A DNA stretch of 64,000 nt from Halospina denitrificans (GTDB lineage: Bacteria; Pseudomonadota; Gammaproteobacteria; Pseudomonadales; Oleiphilaceae). This document shows, in pieces, positions 43,152-53,371 of this stretch (within the stretch, counting starts at the first letter, position 1; each line of letters starts with the position of its first letter). The stretch covers positions 558,001 through 622,000 of the forward strand of contig NZ_SOAX01000002.1 in assembly GCF_004364635.1 (NCBI RefSeq), read 5' to 3'. The notes beneath the pieces are model-generated. The model was not told where the DNA came from. It did not search any database and worked only from the letters and a program-made list of their open reading frames with translations. The translations under genes and the position numbers were made by a program.

Positions 43152-44114
43152 ATGACCAGCCACGACCAGAACTTCAAGAACCTTATTGTGGATTACCCTC
43201 GCCAAGCGCTGGCGTTTTTTGCCGGAGCCGAGGCGGGGAGGCTGGATGACTCGGTTCAGATTCAGCTGCTTCGCGAGGAACAGCAGAAGGAACGGCTCGG
43301 AGAACGATTCCGGGAGCTGGATGTTCCGCTGCTGGTGGAATGGCCTGATGGACGCCGCGAGGCAATTCTGTTTGTTCTGGAGGAGGAAACCAATCCCTCA
43401 CGCTTCTCAATCCACCGGCTGATTCACTACTGTACTGATCTGTCTGAGTTGTACCAGACAGAGCGCGTTGTGCCGGTGGTCATCTTCCTGCGATCTTCAT
43501 CAGCCATCCCCGAGCAACTACATTTGGGAAGTGACCAACATACCTATCTGTCATTCCGATACCTCAGTTGCGAGCTCAGCCAGTTACCGGTTGAGCACTA
43601 TTGGAACAGCGACAACCTGGTCGCTCGCCTGAACCTTCCGAACATGAGCTGGTCCGCGGATCAGAAGCTTGAGGTCTATGCCCGCGCCATCAGGGGGCTT
43701 ATGGAACTCGAGCCGGACAGGGAGCGCCAGCTCAAGTACGTGGACTTTATCGACATCTACTCAGTACTGGATGATAATGAAATGAAAGCTTACGAGAAAC
43801 AGTATCCGCAGGAGACGAAGACCATGGCCGGATTGAGAGAGCGTCTGCTGGCCGAAGGGGAACAGCGCGGGGTACAGCAAGGGTTGGAGCAGGGTCTGGA
43901 GCAAGGCTTGGAGAAGGGGTTGGAACAGGGCCTTGAGAAAGGTAAAGCAACCGGCGAGCGAGCTGTGTTGCTTCTCCAGCTCAGCCACCGTTTTGGTCCT
44001 CTGGATGAGGCGACCCGCCACAAACTGGAGTCCGCGTCCACGGAGGAGCTGGAGCTTTGGGCGAATAACGTTCTGGATGCCCAGTCTCTGGAAGATGTCT
44101 TTACCCGCCATTGA
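43152..44114 (+). CDS. Rpn-family PD-(D/E)XK nuclease/transposase-like protein
   Basis: A 320-residue protein. N-terminal nuclease-like domain: HDQNFKNLIVDYPRQALAFF, LDVPLLVEWPDGRREAILFVLEEET (Asp plus acidic beta-strand, putative PD-(D/E)XK core) and RLIHYCTDL. Near residues 236-262 a short tandem repeat of GLEQ/GLEKG units follows. A C-terminal DUF4351-like domain has AVLLLQLSHRFGPLDEATR and STEELELWANNVLDAQSLEDVF. Such genes are scattered, often multi-copy and linked to recombination and phage response. Stands alone between the broken toxin-antitoxin locus and the metallo-hydrolase. Function not established. Confidence 0.75.
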   Translation: MTSHDQNFKNLIVDYPRQALAFFAGAEAGRLDDSVQIQLLREEQQKERLGERFRELDVPLLVEWPDGRREAILFVLEEETNPSRFSIHRLIHYCTDLSELYQTERVVPVVIFLRSSSAIPEQLHLGSDQHTYLSFRYLSCELSQLPVEHYWNSDNLVARLNLPNMSWSADQKLEVYARAIRGLMELEPDRERQLKYVDFIDIYSVLDDNEMKAYEKQYPQETKTMAGLRERLLAEGEQRGVQQGLEQGLEQGLEKGLEQGLEKGKATGERAVLLLQLSHRFGPLDEATRHKLESASTEELELWANNVLDAQSLEDVFTRH

Positions 44115-44154
44115 GTATGGGAGCTGGGCAACAGCTGTTTGAGCGACTTTATCA

Positions 44155-45534
44155 ATGACACTCAACCTCAAACACCACGGCGCCATAACCGGCGTCACCG
44201 GCTCCTGCCACGAACTCACCATCGGCAACCAGGGCATCCTGGTCGACTGCGGCCTCTTTCAGGGCTCGGACAGCCAGGGCCGGGCCTCGGCCAGTGAGCT
44301 GGCCATTGAGTTCCCCATTGACCACATCCAGGCGCTGGTGGTCACCCACGTGCACATTGACCACGTGGGCCGCATTCCCTACCTGCTGGCGGCCGGGTTT
44401 GAGGGCCCTATCCTGTGCTCCGAGCCGTCCGCCCGGCTGCTGCCGGCCATGCTCGAGGATGCGCTGAAGATCGGCTTCACCCGGGACCATGAGCTCATCG
44501 AGCGGGTCCTGGGGCTGATCAGCGAGCGCACCCGGGCCATTCCCTATAACCAGTGGCAGCCAGTATTTGAAGACGGGGATACGGCGCTGTCCATTCGCCT
44601 GCAGCGTGCCGGCCATATCCTGGGTTCCGCCTATGTGGAGTGTGATGCCCGTTCAGGGAATGCGCGCGAACGCATCGTGTTCAGCGGCGACCTGGGCGCA
44701 CCGGGCACACCACTGATTCCATCACCCGAGCCGCCGCAGGCCTGCGACCGGCTGATCCTGGAGAGCACCTACGGCGACCGGGATCACGAGCACCGGGATG
44801 ACCGGCGCCACCAACTCCGCACGGTGATCGAACAGGCACTGGACGACGGCGGCACCGTGCTGATCCCCGCCTTCAGCCTTGGCCGCACCCAGGAGCTACT
44901 CTACGAGCTGGAGACCCTCTTCCACGACAACCATGGTGAGCCCTGGCGGGACCTGGAGATTGTGGTGGACTCACCGCTGGCGGCGAACTTCACGGACCTT
45001 TACCGCCAACTCAAGCCGTTCTGGGACGAGGAAGCCCTGGAACGGGTGCATGCGGGCCGTCATCCCCTGTCCTTCGAGCAGCTCACCGTTATCGATACCC
45101 ATGAGGACCATGTCAGGGCCGTGGATTACCTGAATGATACGGGCCGCCCCTGCGTGGTGCTGGCGGGCTCCGGCATGTGCGATGGCGGGCGCATCGTGAA
45201 CTACCTCAAGGCCATGCTGGGCCAGCCCCGCAATGATGTGGTCTTTGTGGGCTATCAGGCCGAAGGCACGCCGGGGCGCGACATTCTGCGTTACGGGCCC
45301 AGAGGCGGCTGGGTGGAACTGGATGATGAGCGCTACACCATAAATGCGGGTATTCACCAGCTCAGCGGCTTTTCAGCCCATGCGGGCCGCTCAGACCTGC
45401 TACGGTTCGTGAATGGCATCCACCCTGCCCCCAAAGAGATCCGCCTTGTTCATGGCGACCCTCCTGCCAAGGAAGCGCTGGCAAGCCAGCTTCGGGATCA
45501 GACCAGTGCCAGGGTCACCATCCCTTCTCGATAA
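44155..45534 (+). CDS. Metallo-beta-lactamase/beta-CASP RNA-specificity hydrolase
   Basis: A 459-residue protein. Metallo-beta-lactamase signature VTHVHIDHVGR (His65, His67, Asp69, His70), VFSGDLGAPG with the metal Asp, beta-CASP insertion (TVLIPAFSLGRTQELLYEL; LAGSGMCDGGRIVNYL), and the C-terminal HQLSGFSAHAGRSDL and LVHGDPPAKEAL motifs. These are the marks of the CPSF73/YsH1-like bacterial RNA nuclease family. Cytoplasmic. No clear link to the polysaccharide genes. Confidence 0.9.
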   Translation: MTLNLKHHGAITGVTGSCHELTIGNQGILVDCGLFQGSDSQGRASASELAIEFPIDHIQALVVTHVHIDHVGRIPYLLAAGFEGPILCSEPSARLLPAMLEDALKIGFTRDHELIERVLGLISERTRAIPYNQWQPVFEDGDTALSIRLQRAGHILGSAYVECDARSGNARERIVFSGDLGAPGTPLIPSPEPPQACDRLILESTYGDRDHEHRDDRRHQLRTVIEQALDDGGTVLIPAFSLGRTQELLYELETLFHDNHGEPWRDLEIVVDSPLAANFTDLYRQLKPFWDEEALERVHAGRHPLSFEQLTVIDTHEDHVRAVDYLNDTGRPCVVLAGSGMCDGGRIVNYLKAMLGQPRNDVVFVGYQAEGTPGRDILRYGPRGGWVELDDERYTINAGIHQLSGFSAHAGRSDLLRFVNGIHPAPKEIRLVHGDPPAKEALASQLRDQTSARVTIPSR

Positions 45535-45672
45535 AGGCAGAACCGGGTCTTTGAAAGGACGATCCGAGTTCCTCAGCCCTGCCCCGTCACAATCCCTCAC
45601 ACAGCCCAGCACCCACTTCCGGTGCATTTTGACTACACTCAATAAGTGCACTCTCTAACGATGGGGGCCTTC

Positions 45673-47544
45673 ATGGCTCACGGGGCCCGGATTCTTCTGG
45701 TCTTTCTGGCGGCGGTACTGCTGCCAGCACTGGCGTGGGGCAATACACCGGAGCGTGTAGCACTGGGCCAGGACATGCAGTGGTTCGCGGACCAGGACAA
45801 TGCCTACCCGAACCTGGAGACTGTGCTGCACGCCGAGAGCCGGATCGACTGGCGGGAAACCCAGGGCGATGGAATCAGCCGTGGCTTCAACAGTACGCCC
45901 CACTGGTTCCGCATCAGGGTCCCGCCGGTTGCCAGCGCCCGGGCGACAACGCGCTACCTGCAGATCCCCGAGCCATTGCTCAACCGGATTGAGGTGTTCG
46001 TCGTCAGGAACGGCGAAGCCCTTCAGCACGAGACCATGGGCATCAACCAGCCCTTCCCGGAACGCCCCCTCGAACACCGGGATTTCATAACACCGGTCTC
46101 CCTAAGCGAGACGGAGCCCACCCGGATCTACCTGCGCATCCAGACCAACGGCAGCCTTCAGGTAGCCCCGGCACTCTGGACGCCGGAGGCCTTCGCGGAA
46201 CAGGACCGGACGGATGCCGTCACCTCCGGCATCTTCTACGGCGTGATGCTGGTAATGTTCCTCTACAACCTGTTCATCTATTTCGTGGTGCGGGATCGCA
46301 GCTACCTGCACTACATTGGCTATGTGGCCATGTTCACGCTCTTCATGGGCGCGCTCCATGGGGATGCCTTCCAGTACATCTGGCCCTACGCCACGGCCTG
46401 GCAGGAAACCTCCGTTACCTTCTCCGTTGCAGCGCTGGGCATCGCGAGCATCCTGTTCACCAATTCCTTCCTCAAGCTGCGCCGGCACTGGCCGCTGGCG
46501 CACCGGGTATTCAGTACCATGCTGGCGGCATCGGTTCTGCTGGTGGTGCTGAGCTTTGTTCTGGCCTACGAGATCAGTATCCGGATCAACTCCCTGTACG
46601 GCATACTCATCATGCTCTCAATCCTGGCTGTGAGCATCCGCATGTGGTGGGTGGGATATCGGCATGCACGGTATTTCGTCATGGCCTGGCTGGCGCTCAT
46701 TCTCGGGACCATGGCCCTCGCGCTGAGCAAGTTCGGACTGCTCCCGTGGAACGCGGTTACGGCCAACGGCGCCCAGATCGGGGCGGTGATGGAGGTGGTG
46801 CTGCTGTCCTTCGCCCTGGGTGACCGCATCAACCACGAACGCGCGGAGCGATTCCAGGCGCAGCAGAAGGCGCTGGCGGCGGCCGAGGAAGCGAAATCGG
46901 CCCAGGAAGAACTACTGGAAGCCAAGGAAGCCGCCAACCAGGAACTGGAGGAGCGTGTCCGGGAGCGCACCAGGGAACTGGAACAGGCGCTGAAGAAACT
47001 GGAGACGGTCAACCAGTTCCTGGAGGAAGTGTCCAGAACGGACCAGCTCACCGGGCTCCACAACCGTCACCACTTCGTGCGCCGTTACCATGAAGAGTAC
47101 AAGCGCGCCCAGCGCAACCAGTACCCGCTGAGCGTCATCCTGATGGACATTGACCACTTCAAGTGGTTCAACGATACCTACGGCCACATCGCCGGGGACG
47201 AGTGCCTGAAGGCGGTATCCGAGGCCCTGGCCCGGATAATCTCCCGTGCCGGCGACACCCTGGCCCGTTATGGCGGCGAGGAGTTCATCGTCCTGCTGAG
47301 CAATACCCCTATGGAAGGCGCCCTGGTGGTGGCGGAACGCCTGCGCAGGGCAGTATCCGACCTGGCCCTGGAGTTCGACGGCAGGACGGTTCCCGTGACC
47401 ATCAGCGCTGGCGTGGCGGTGCTGACCCCGGCGAACCTGAAAAAGCCGGAGCAGCTTATCCAGAACGCCGATGAAGCCCTCTACGCGGCCAAGGAACAGG
47501 GCCGAAACCGCGTGTGCCGGTACCCGGACGATGTGACCGGCTGA
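45673..47544 (+). CDS. Membrane diguanylate cyclase with 7TMR-DISM sensor
   Basis: About 623 residues from ATG 45673, preceded by GGGGG. A GTG at 45646 would add nine residues. Signal peptide (ILLVFLAAVLLPALAWG), periplasmic 7TMR-DISMED2 domain (about 25-165; HWFRIRVPP, RYLQIPEPLLNRIEVFV), seven-helix 7TMR-DISM region (about 170-390), coiled coil (about 400-450), then GGDEF domain starting TDQLTGLHNRHHF, with RYGGEEFIVLLS near 530-541 as the active site. Makes cyclic di-GMP, which commonly promotes exopolysaccharide output. Being next to the locus, it may tune it (inference). No RxxD inhibitory site was noticed five residues ahead of GGEEF. Confidence 0.9.
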   Translation: MAHGARILLVFLAAVLLPALAWGNTPERVALGQDMQWFADQDNAYPNLETVLHAESRIDWRETQGDGISRGFNSTPHWFRIRVPPVASARATTRYLQIPEPLLNRIEVFVVRNGEALQHETMGINQPFPERPLEHRDFITPVSLSETEPTRIYLRIQTNGSLQVAPALWTPEAFAEQDRTDAVTSGIFYGVMLVMFLYNLFIYFVVRDRSYLHYIGYVAMFTLFMGALHGDAFQYIWPYATAWQETSVTFSVAALGIASILFTNSFLKLRRHWPLAHRVFSTMLAASVLLVVLSFVLAYEISIRINSLYGILIMLSILAVSIRMWWVGYRHARYFVMAWLALILGTMALALSKFGLLPWNAVTANGAQIGAVMEVVLLSFALGDRINHERAERFQAQQKALAAAEEAKSAQEELLEAKEAANQELEERVRERTRELEQALKKLETVNQFLEEVSRTDQLTGLHNRHHFVRRYHEEYKRAQRNQYPLSVILMDIDHFKWFNDTYGHIAGDECLKAVSEALARIISRAGDTLARYGGEEFIVLLSNTPMEGALVVAERLRRAVSDLALEFDGRTVPVTISAGVAVLTPANLKKPEQLIQNADEALYAAKEQGRNRVCRYPDDVTG

Positions 47545-47610
47545 CCGGGCATTGCGCTAACGCCCGCGAATGGCGACAATTGCGCGTTAAAATCACCCGC
47601 TGCTCAATGG

Positions 47611-48234
47611 ATGGATTACGCCTTGTCCGAAAACATTGTCTGGCACGACCACAAGCTGACCCGCACCGAAAGGGCCAGCCTCAAGCACCAGCACCCCTGC
47701 CTGCTCTGGTTCACGGGCCTGTCCGGCTCCGGTAAATCCACCATCGCGAACGCGCTGGATGTAGCCCTCCACCAGCAGGGCTACCACACCTTCCTGCTGG
47801 ACGGCGACAACGTCCGCCACGGGCTGAACAAGGACCTTGGGTTCTCCAACGAGGACCGGGTGGAGAACATCCGGCGCATCGGCGAGGTTAGCAAGCTCTT
47901 TGCCGACGCCGGCCTGATCGTGCTCAGCGCCTTTATCTCGCCCTTCGCCAGCGACCGGCGCCTGGTGCGCAACATGTTCCCCGCCGGGGAGTTCATCGAG
48001 GTCTACATGGACACGCCCCTGGAAACCTGCGAGGAACGCGACCCGAAAGGCCTCTACCAGAAGGCCCGCTCCGGCCAGATCCACGACTTCACCGGCATCG
48101 ATTCCCCCTATGAAAGGCCGTCGCATCCGGAAATCACCCTGGATACGTCGAATCTCTGCGTGGAGACCTGCGTCGATAACCTGATGAGCTACCTGAAGGA
48201 ACGGGACCTGCTGAAGCCCGGCAGCGACAGCTGA
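47611..48234 (+). CDS. cysC: Adenylylsulfate (APS) kinase
   Basis: A 207-residue APS kinase: P-loop GLSGSGKST (36-44), [16 protein letters not shown] with the conserved Asp and Arg for APS binding, [31 protein letters not shown] and FTGIDSPYE. It phosphorylates APS to PAPS, the donor for sulfotransferases. Placed three bases before the SLC13 permease gene, with the sulfotransferase genes on the other side of the window, it probably supplies PAPS for glycan sulfation rather than only assimilation. cysD and cysN are not in the window. Confidence 0.95.
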   Translation: MDYALSENIVWHDHKLTRTERASLKHQHPCLLWFTGLSGSGKSTIANALDVALHQQGYHTFLLDGDNVRHGLNKDLGFSNEDRVENIRRIGEVSKLFADAGLIVLSAFISPFASDRRLVRNMFPAGEFIEVYMDTPLETCEERDPKGLYQKARSGQIHDFTGIDSPYERPSHPEITLDTSNLCVETCVDNLMSYLKERDLLKPGSDS

Positions 48235-48237
48235 TCC

Positions 48238-50004
48238 ATGGGTTGGGACGGAGTCTTGACACTGGCCACCCTGGTGGCCGTCCTGGGAACACTGATCACC
48301 ACCCGCATCGCCACGGACCTGGTGCTGATGACGGCGCTCGCCTTCCTGCTGATCTCGGGCATCCTGGGTCCGGCGGAGGCCCTGGCGGGCTTCTCGAACC
48401 CCGGGGTGATCACCATTGCCACCCTCTACGTGGTGGCCGCGGGGCTCAAGGAAACCGGCGCCATCCAGTGGATTGCCCGCAGCCTGCTCGGCCATCCAAA
48501 GGGGCCCTACCTGGCCCAGGCACGGCTGGTGGCGCCGGCGGGCATCCTCAGTGCCTTCATGAACAACACCGCCGTGGTGGCCATGTTCATCCCGGCCGTA
48601 CAGGACTGGGCCCAGCGATTGCAGATTCCCGCCTCAAAGCTGCTCCTGCCCCTGAGTTACGCCGCCATCCTGGGCGGCACCTGCACCCTTATTGGCACCA
48701 GCACCAACCTGGTGGTGGATGGCATGCTCCAGACCCGGATGGGCATTCAGCTGGGGCTTTTCGAACTGGCCTGGGTGGGGATTCCCCTGCTGCTGGTCGG
48801 CGGCACCCTGCTGGTGGTGCTGGCCAACCGGGTCCTGCCGGATCGCGGCGGCGTCAGTGAGGAACTGGACGCGGTGCGGGAATACGGGGTGGAGGTGGAA
48901 GTCTCCAACCCCGGGCCGCTGGTGGGCAAGACGGTGGCCGAGGCGGGCCTGCGGGCGCTGAATTACGGTTACCTGACGGAGATCGAGCGTGATGGCCACC
49001 TGATCACGCCGGTTGAGCCGGATCGCGACCTGCAGGGCGGCGACCGCCTCTACTTCGTGGGGGCGCCGGAGTGCGCCACTGAGCTGCGCCGTATTCACGG
49101 GCTCCAGCCGGCCAACGCCAGCGTCCAGAAACTGGAACTCGCCAATCATCAGCGGGTGCTTGTGGAAGTGGTGCTGGGGACCGAATTTGCGGCCGTTGGC
49201 CAGACGGTTCGCGAGAGCCGTTTCCGCTCCCGGTTCAACGCTGCGATCCTCTCCATCTCCCGGGAAGGCAAGCGGGTTGAGGGCAAGCTGGGCGACGTGC
49301 GCCTGCGCATGGGCGACACCCTGCTGCTGGAAACCAGCCACGAGTTCGTGGAGCAGTACCGTTTCCGCCGCGACTTCCTCCTGGTGAGCGCCCTGAACGA
49401 CTCGACGCCGCCCGATTTCAGCCGCGCGCCCGCCGCCCTGGGGGTGCTTGCGGGCATGGTGCTGTTGAGCGCCACGGGCATACTCAGCATCATGGAAGCG
49501 GCCTTCCTGGCCAGCGGGGCCATGATCTTTTTCGGCTGCACCAGCGCCTCCCGGGCCCGGCGAAGCCTGGATCTGCCGGTGCTGGTGGTGATCGGCTCAT
49601 CCTTTGCGCTGGGCAATGCCATGGATGAGACCGGGGCGGCCCAATGGCTGGCCGGCGGGCTTCTGGGATACAGCGAGCTGACGCCCTGGATGGCCCTGGC
49701 GCTGATCTATGTGCTCACGGCCATGTTCACGGAGGTGATCACCAACAACGCCGCCGCCGTGCTGATGTTCCCGATTGCGCTGGCCATCTCCGAGCAGTTG
49801 GGCGTAAACTTCCTGCCCTTTGCGGTGGCCGTGATGTTCGCCGCCAGTGCCAGCTTCATCACGCCGCTCGGGTACCAGACCAACCTGATGGTCTATGGCC
49901 CCGGGCGCTACCGGTTCACGGATTACATGCGCATGGGGATTCCCCTGAGCCTGACCGTGGGCGCCACGGCCATCACGCTGATCCCGATGGTATGGTCTTT
50001 CTAG
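48238..50004 (+). CDS. SLC13-type permease with TrkA-C domains, sulfate uptake candidate
   Basis: A 588-residue inner-membrane transporter. About five N-terminal helices with FMNNTAVVAMFIPAV (family NNT motif), then two TrkA-C/RCK-C domains (about 205-375; VSNPGPLVGKTVAEAGL and LRMGDTLLLETSHEF). A second membrane half follows with the mirrored EVITNNAAAVLMFPIAL and SASFITPLGYQTNLMVYGPG. SLC13/SAC1-like proteins with this layout carry sulfate or other dianions with sodium. Coupling to cysC makes sulfate the likely substrate (inference). Starts right after the cysC stop. Confidence 0.87.
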   Translation: MGWDGVLTLATLVAVLGTLITTRIATDLVLMTALAFLLISGILGPAEALAGFSNPGVITIATLYVVAAGLKETGAIQWIARSLLGHPKGPYLAQARLVAPAGILSAFMNNTAVVAMFIPAVQDWAQRLQIPASKLLLPLSYAAILGGTCTLIGTSTNLVVDGMLQTRMGIQLGLFELAWVGIPLLLVGGTLLVVLANRVLPDRGGVSEELDAVREYGVEVEVSNPGPLVGKTVAEAGLRALNYGYLTEIERDGHLITPVEPDRDLQGGDRLYFVGAPECATELRRIHGLQPANASVQKLELANHQRVLVEVVLGTEFAAVGQTVRESRFRSRFNAAILSISREGKRVEGKLGDVRLRMGDTLLLETSHEFVEQYRFRRDFLLVSALNDSTPPDFSRAPAALGVLAGMVLLSATGILSIMEAAFLASGAMIFFGCTSASRARRSLDLPVLVVIGSSFALGNAMDETGAAQWLAGGLLGYSELTPWMALALIYVLTAMFTEVITNNAAAVLMFPIALAISEQLGVNFLPFAVAVMFAASASFITPLGYQTNLMVYGPGRYRFTDYMRMGIPLSLTVGATAITLIPMVWSF

Positions 50005-50102
50005 GGAACCATTGAGGCCCGTTGGCCGTGTCACTGGTAGGCGGATGGACTATAGTGTTCACTATCAACAACTGAACTGAAGCAGGCGTTTCAGGGAAAA
50101 TC

Positions 50103-52082
50103 ATGAGAAATCACCTCAAACACTACAGCCGCTGGCTCTTTTCCCGGTTTGTCGGCCTGGAACGTCCCCAGAAGCGGATTATTTCCGTCATATCCGACCT
50201 GGTGTTCATACTGTTTTCGCTGTGGGCGGCGTTCTCGCTCCGGTTCGAGACCCTGTTCTTCACCCGGGACCCCGGCTATTACGCCCTTTTTGGCCTGACC
50301 GCCATCGCCACCGTCTTCCTGTTCGCCCGTCTGGGGCTGTACCGGGCCGTTATCCGTTATATCAGTGAGCGCGCGCTGGTCACGGTGCTGGGGGGGATTG
50401 CCGTCTCCACGCTCACCTTCATTGCCATCGCCTTCCTGCTGCAGATTGATATTCCACGCTCAGTGCCCGTGCTCTACGGCGCCCTGGCTTTCCTGTTCGT
50501 TTCCGGCACGCGCTTCAGCGTACGCACCCTGCTCAACCGCCCCCGGCACCTGAGCAAGATGCCGGTGCTGATCGTGGGCGCCGGGGAAACCGGCCTGCAG
50601 CTCGCCTCGGCCCTGAGCCAGGGCATTGAATACCGGCCCATGGCCTTCATCAGCCTGGAGCCGGACAATCACAAGACCACCATCAACGGCATGCCCGTCT
50701 ACGACCTGGACCATGCCAAGCGCGCGGTGCACAAGCACCAGACCGAGCGCATCTTCCTGGCGCTGGACCCCAACGCCGACATTGACCGCCAGGCCCTGCT
50801 GGGCAAGCTGGAGGGTCTGCCGGTACCGGTGCAGACGGTGCCCTCGGTCAGCGAACTGGTTACAGGCCGTGCCAGCATCACCGACGTTCGGGACCTGGAG
50901 ATCGACGACCTGCTCGGGCGCGATCCCGTGAGCTATCGCAATGAGGACGTCGCCGCCTCATTGAGCGGCAAGGTGGTAATGGTCACCGGGGCGGGCGGCT
51001 CCATCGGCTCCGAACTGTGCCGCCAGATCATCCGCCAGCAACCTGCGGCGATTGTGCTGTTCGAGCAGTCCGAATTCGGTCTCTACCAGGTGGAGCGTGA
51101 GCTGTCGGTGATCAGCGACAACGAGCAGCTCGACATCCCCGTCCATCCGCTGATGGGCAGCGTCGCCCATCGCCGACGCTGCGAGAGCGCCATGCGCACC
51201 TTCGGCGTACAGATTGTCTACCACGCCGCCGCCTATAAGCATGTACCGCTGGTGGAACAGAACGTGATTGAAGGCGTCCAGAACAACGTCTTCGGCACCT
51301 GGTACACCGCTGAAGCCGCAATCGCCACCGGCGTGGAGCGTTTCGTGCTGGTCTCCACGGACAAGGCGGTGCGCCCCACCAACGTCATGGGCGCCAGCAA
51401 GCGCCTGGCGGAGCTGGTCCTCCAGGGCCTGGCCCAGCGCCAGTCGGACACCGTCTTCTCCATGGTGCGTTTCGGCAACGTCCTGGGAAGCTCCGGTTCC
51501 GTGGTACCCCTGTTCCGCGAACAGATCCGCAACGGCGGCCCCGTGACCGTGACCCACCCGGACATCATCCGCTACTTCATGACCATCCCCGAGGCCAGCC
51601 AGCTGGTGCTGCAGGCCGGCGCCATGGGGGAAGGCGGCGAAGTCTTTGTGCTGGATATGGGCGAGCCGGTGAGCATCGCCGAACTGGCCCGCAAGATGAT
51701 CCATCTGATGGGGCTGACGGAAAAGCACGACGACAACCGCCACGGCGACATCGAGGTGGCCTTTACCGGGCTGAGACCCGGCGAGAAGCTGTACGAGGAA
51801 CTGCTGATCGGTGACGATCCCCAGGGCACCGCGCACCCGCGCATCATGAAGGCCCGGGAGGCGGCCATGGGCTGGCCCGAGCTGGAGCAGCTCCTGGAAC
51901 AGCTGATGCTCGCCAGCCGCGCCTTCAACTGCCAGAAGGTCGTGGAGCTGCTCAACAGCGCGCCCACCGCCTACCAGCCCAACGAGGTGTCGGACCTGAT
52001 CTGGTGCAACGGCTGGGAGAATGGCATCGAGGAACCGGCCACAGGCAATGTGAGCGATAAGATCCGCCGCATCTTTGAATAG
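50103..52082 (+). CDS. WbpM/FlaA1/CapD-type UDP-GlcNAc 4,6-dehydratase, membrane-bound
   Basis: A 659-residue protein. Four N-terminal transmembrane helices (about 30-125), a CoA-binding-like Rossmann domain (VLIVGAGETGLQLASAL, about 155-171), then the catalytic SDR domain with VMVTGAGGSIGSELCRQI (about 294-311), VYHAAAYKHVPLVEQN, and STDKAVRPTNVMGASKR. In the last, Met takes the usual Tyr place of YxxxK, as in WbpM. It would make UDP-2-acetamido-2,6-dideoxy-4-hexulose for QuiNAc, FucNAc or bacillosamine-type sugars used with the aminotransferase and phosphoglycosyl transferase genes. TATAGT upstream near 50052 may be a -10. Confidence 0.92.
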   Translation: MRNHLKHYSRWLFSRFVGLERPQKRIISVISDLVFILFSLWAAFSLRFETLFFTRDPGYYALFGLTAIATVFLFARLGLYRAVIRYISERALVTVLGGIAVSTLTFIAIAFLLQIDIPRSVPVLYGALAFLFVSGTRFSVRTLLNRPRHLSKMPVLIVGAGETGLQLASALSQGIEYRPMAFISLEPDNHKTTINGMPVYDLDHAKRAVHKHQTERIFLALDPNADIDRQALLGKLEGLPVPVQTVPSVSELVTGRASITDVRDLEIDDLLGRDPVSYRNEDVAASLSGKVVMVTGAGGSIGSELCRQIIRQQPAAIVLFEQSEFGLYQVERELSVISDNEQLDIPVHPLMGSVAHRRRCESAMRTFGVQIVYHAAAYKHVPLVEQNVIEGVQNNVFGTWYTAEAAIATGVERFVLVSTDKAVRPTNVMGASKRLAELVLQGLAQRQSDTVFSMVRFGNVLGSSGSVVPLFREQIRNGGPVTVTHPDIIRYFMTIPEASQLVLQAGAMGEGGEVFVLDMGEPVSIAELARKMIHLMGLTEKHDDNRHGDIEVAFTGLRPGEKLYEELLIGDDPQGTAHPRIMKAREAAMGWPELEQLLEQLMLASRAFNCQKVVELLNSAPTAYQPNEVSDLIWCNGWENGIEEPATGNVSDKIRRIFE

Positions 52083-52085
52083 CCG

Positions 52086-53297
52086 CTAGGCGCGCCGCAG
52101 CGGTGGCCGTTCCCCGTAGGTCGCCCAGCGCCACAGCCACTCAACCGGCCCGTACTGGAAAAACCGCAGCCACAGCGGCGCCAGGACCAGCAGGAAGAGC
52201 CAGATGCCGAGCACGATCAGCATCTGCCCCGCCCGATCCACAGAGCCAAAAAGCCCCAGCCCGATCCCGTAGAACAGCCCCGTTCCGATGACAGTGGTCA
52301 GCAGGTAACCGGTCAGCGCCATTCGCCCCAGTGCACGCAGGCACTCCATGAGCCACGGCAAGCGTGCCTGCCTTACAACGATCATCACCAGGGACGCCCA
52401 GGCCAGCGAGACCAGCGGCCCGGCCCAGAGGTTGAACTGCCGCCCGAGGTAGAGCGCCTTGCGCATCTCCCAGTCATGGCTGAGGTTGTAGAATACCCCA
52501 AACAGGCTCAGTGGAATGCCGATTCCCAGGCTCAGGATCAATAGACGCCGGTACGGCGACAACGGCCATTCCCCCGTGAAGAAACCAATCCGGTAAAGGG
52601 CCATGCCCGCCAGCATCATGGCCAGAACGCGCCAGCCCTCCTCGGTCAGCACGGCCGAGATGTAACCTTCAACCAGGGTGTCCAGGCGATGGTTGAACTG
52701 GGCCCACCAGCTGCTGCTGCGGTACACCTCCATCTCCGTCACAACCATCCGGGCATCCGCGGACCACATCGTCGCGACAAACTCCCGGTACTCCTCCTCG
52801 GGCATGAAATGCAGGAAGGCCCCCATCAGCACCCCGAACACCATGGGCACCAGGTAGAACAGGAGGGCCAGGCCGAAAAGGCGCCTTGGCGAACGGTCGC
52901 GGAAGCGGAAGGCGATGAGGCCGACGATGGCATAGAGCAGCAGTATATCCCCGTACCAGAGCAGGGTGATGTGCAGGAATCCGATAGCCGCCAGTGACAG
53001 CATACGGCGGCGATGGATGTCGGACGGATCCTGGCCCATCGCCACCAGGCGTTCTGACTGGATCATCATGCCGGCGCCGAAGAGCGCGGCCAGCATGGGA
53101 ATGAACTTGTACTCGGCGAGCACGTGGGTCACGAGCCAGATCCAGAAGTCCGCCCCCTCGAAGGAGCCGGCAATGGTGGGATTCACATAGGCCGTGGAAA
53201 CCTGCCCGAAGGCACGGATGTTGATGAGCAGGATGCCGAGGATGGCAAATCCCCGCAGGCAATCCAGGCTGGCAAGACGGGTCCGGGTCGCAATCAT
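52086..53297 (-). CDS. DUF418 family membrane protein
   Basis: A 403-residue polytopic protein beginning with TRLASLDCLRGFAILGILLINIRAF, the typical DUF418/acyltransferase-like start, followed by about nine further hydrophobic segments and the C-terminal FFQYGPVEWLWRWATYGE, diagnostic of DUF418. Related to YeiB; function unknown. Convergent with the WbpM-like gene, whose stop is three bases away, and divergent from the YdcF-like gene. Confidence 0.87.
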   Translation of the reverse strand: MIATRTRLASLDCLRGFAILGILLINIRAFGQVSTAYVNPTIAGSFEGADFWIWLVTHVLAEYKFIPMLAALFGAGMMIQSERLVAMGQDPSDIHRRRMLSLAAIGFLHITLLWYGDILLLYAIVGLIAFRFRDRSPRRLFGLALLFYLVPMVFGVLMGAFLHFMPEEEYREFVATMWSADARMVVTEMEVYRSSSWWAQFNHRLDTLVEGYISAVLTEEGWRVLAMMLAGMALYRIGFFTGEWPLSPYRRLLILSLGIGIPLSLFGVFYNLSHDWEMRKALYLGRQFNLWAGPLVSLAWASLVMIVVRQARLPWLMECLRALGRMALTGYLLTTVIGTGLFYGIGLGLFGSVDRAGQMLIVLGIWLFLLVLAPLWLRFFQYGPVEWLWRWATYGERPPLRRA

Positions 53298-53371
53298 GGG
53301 GTTATTCTGGCTGGCGCAGCGACGCTGTCAAATATTTCCCGACACCCTGCATTTCCGGTACCCTCCTGATT

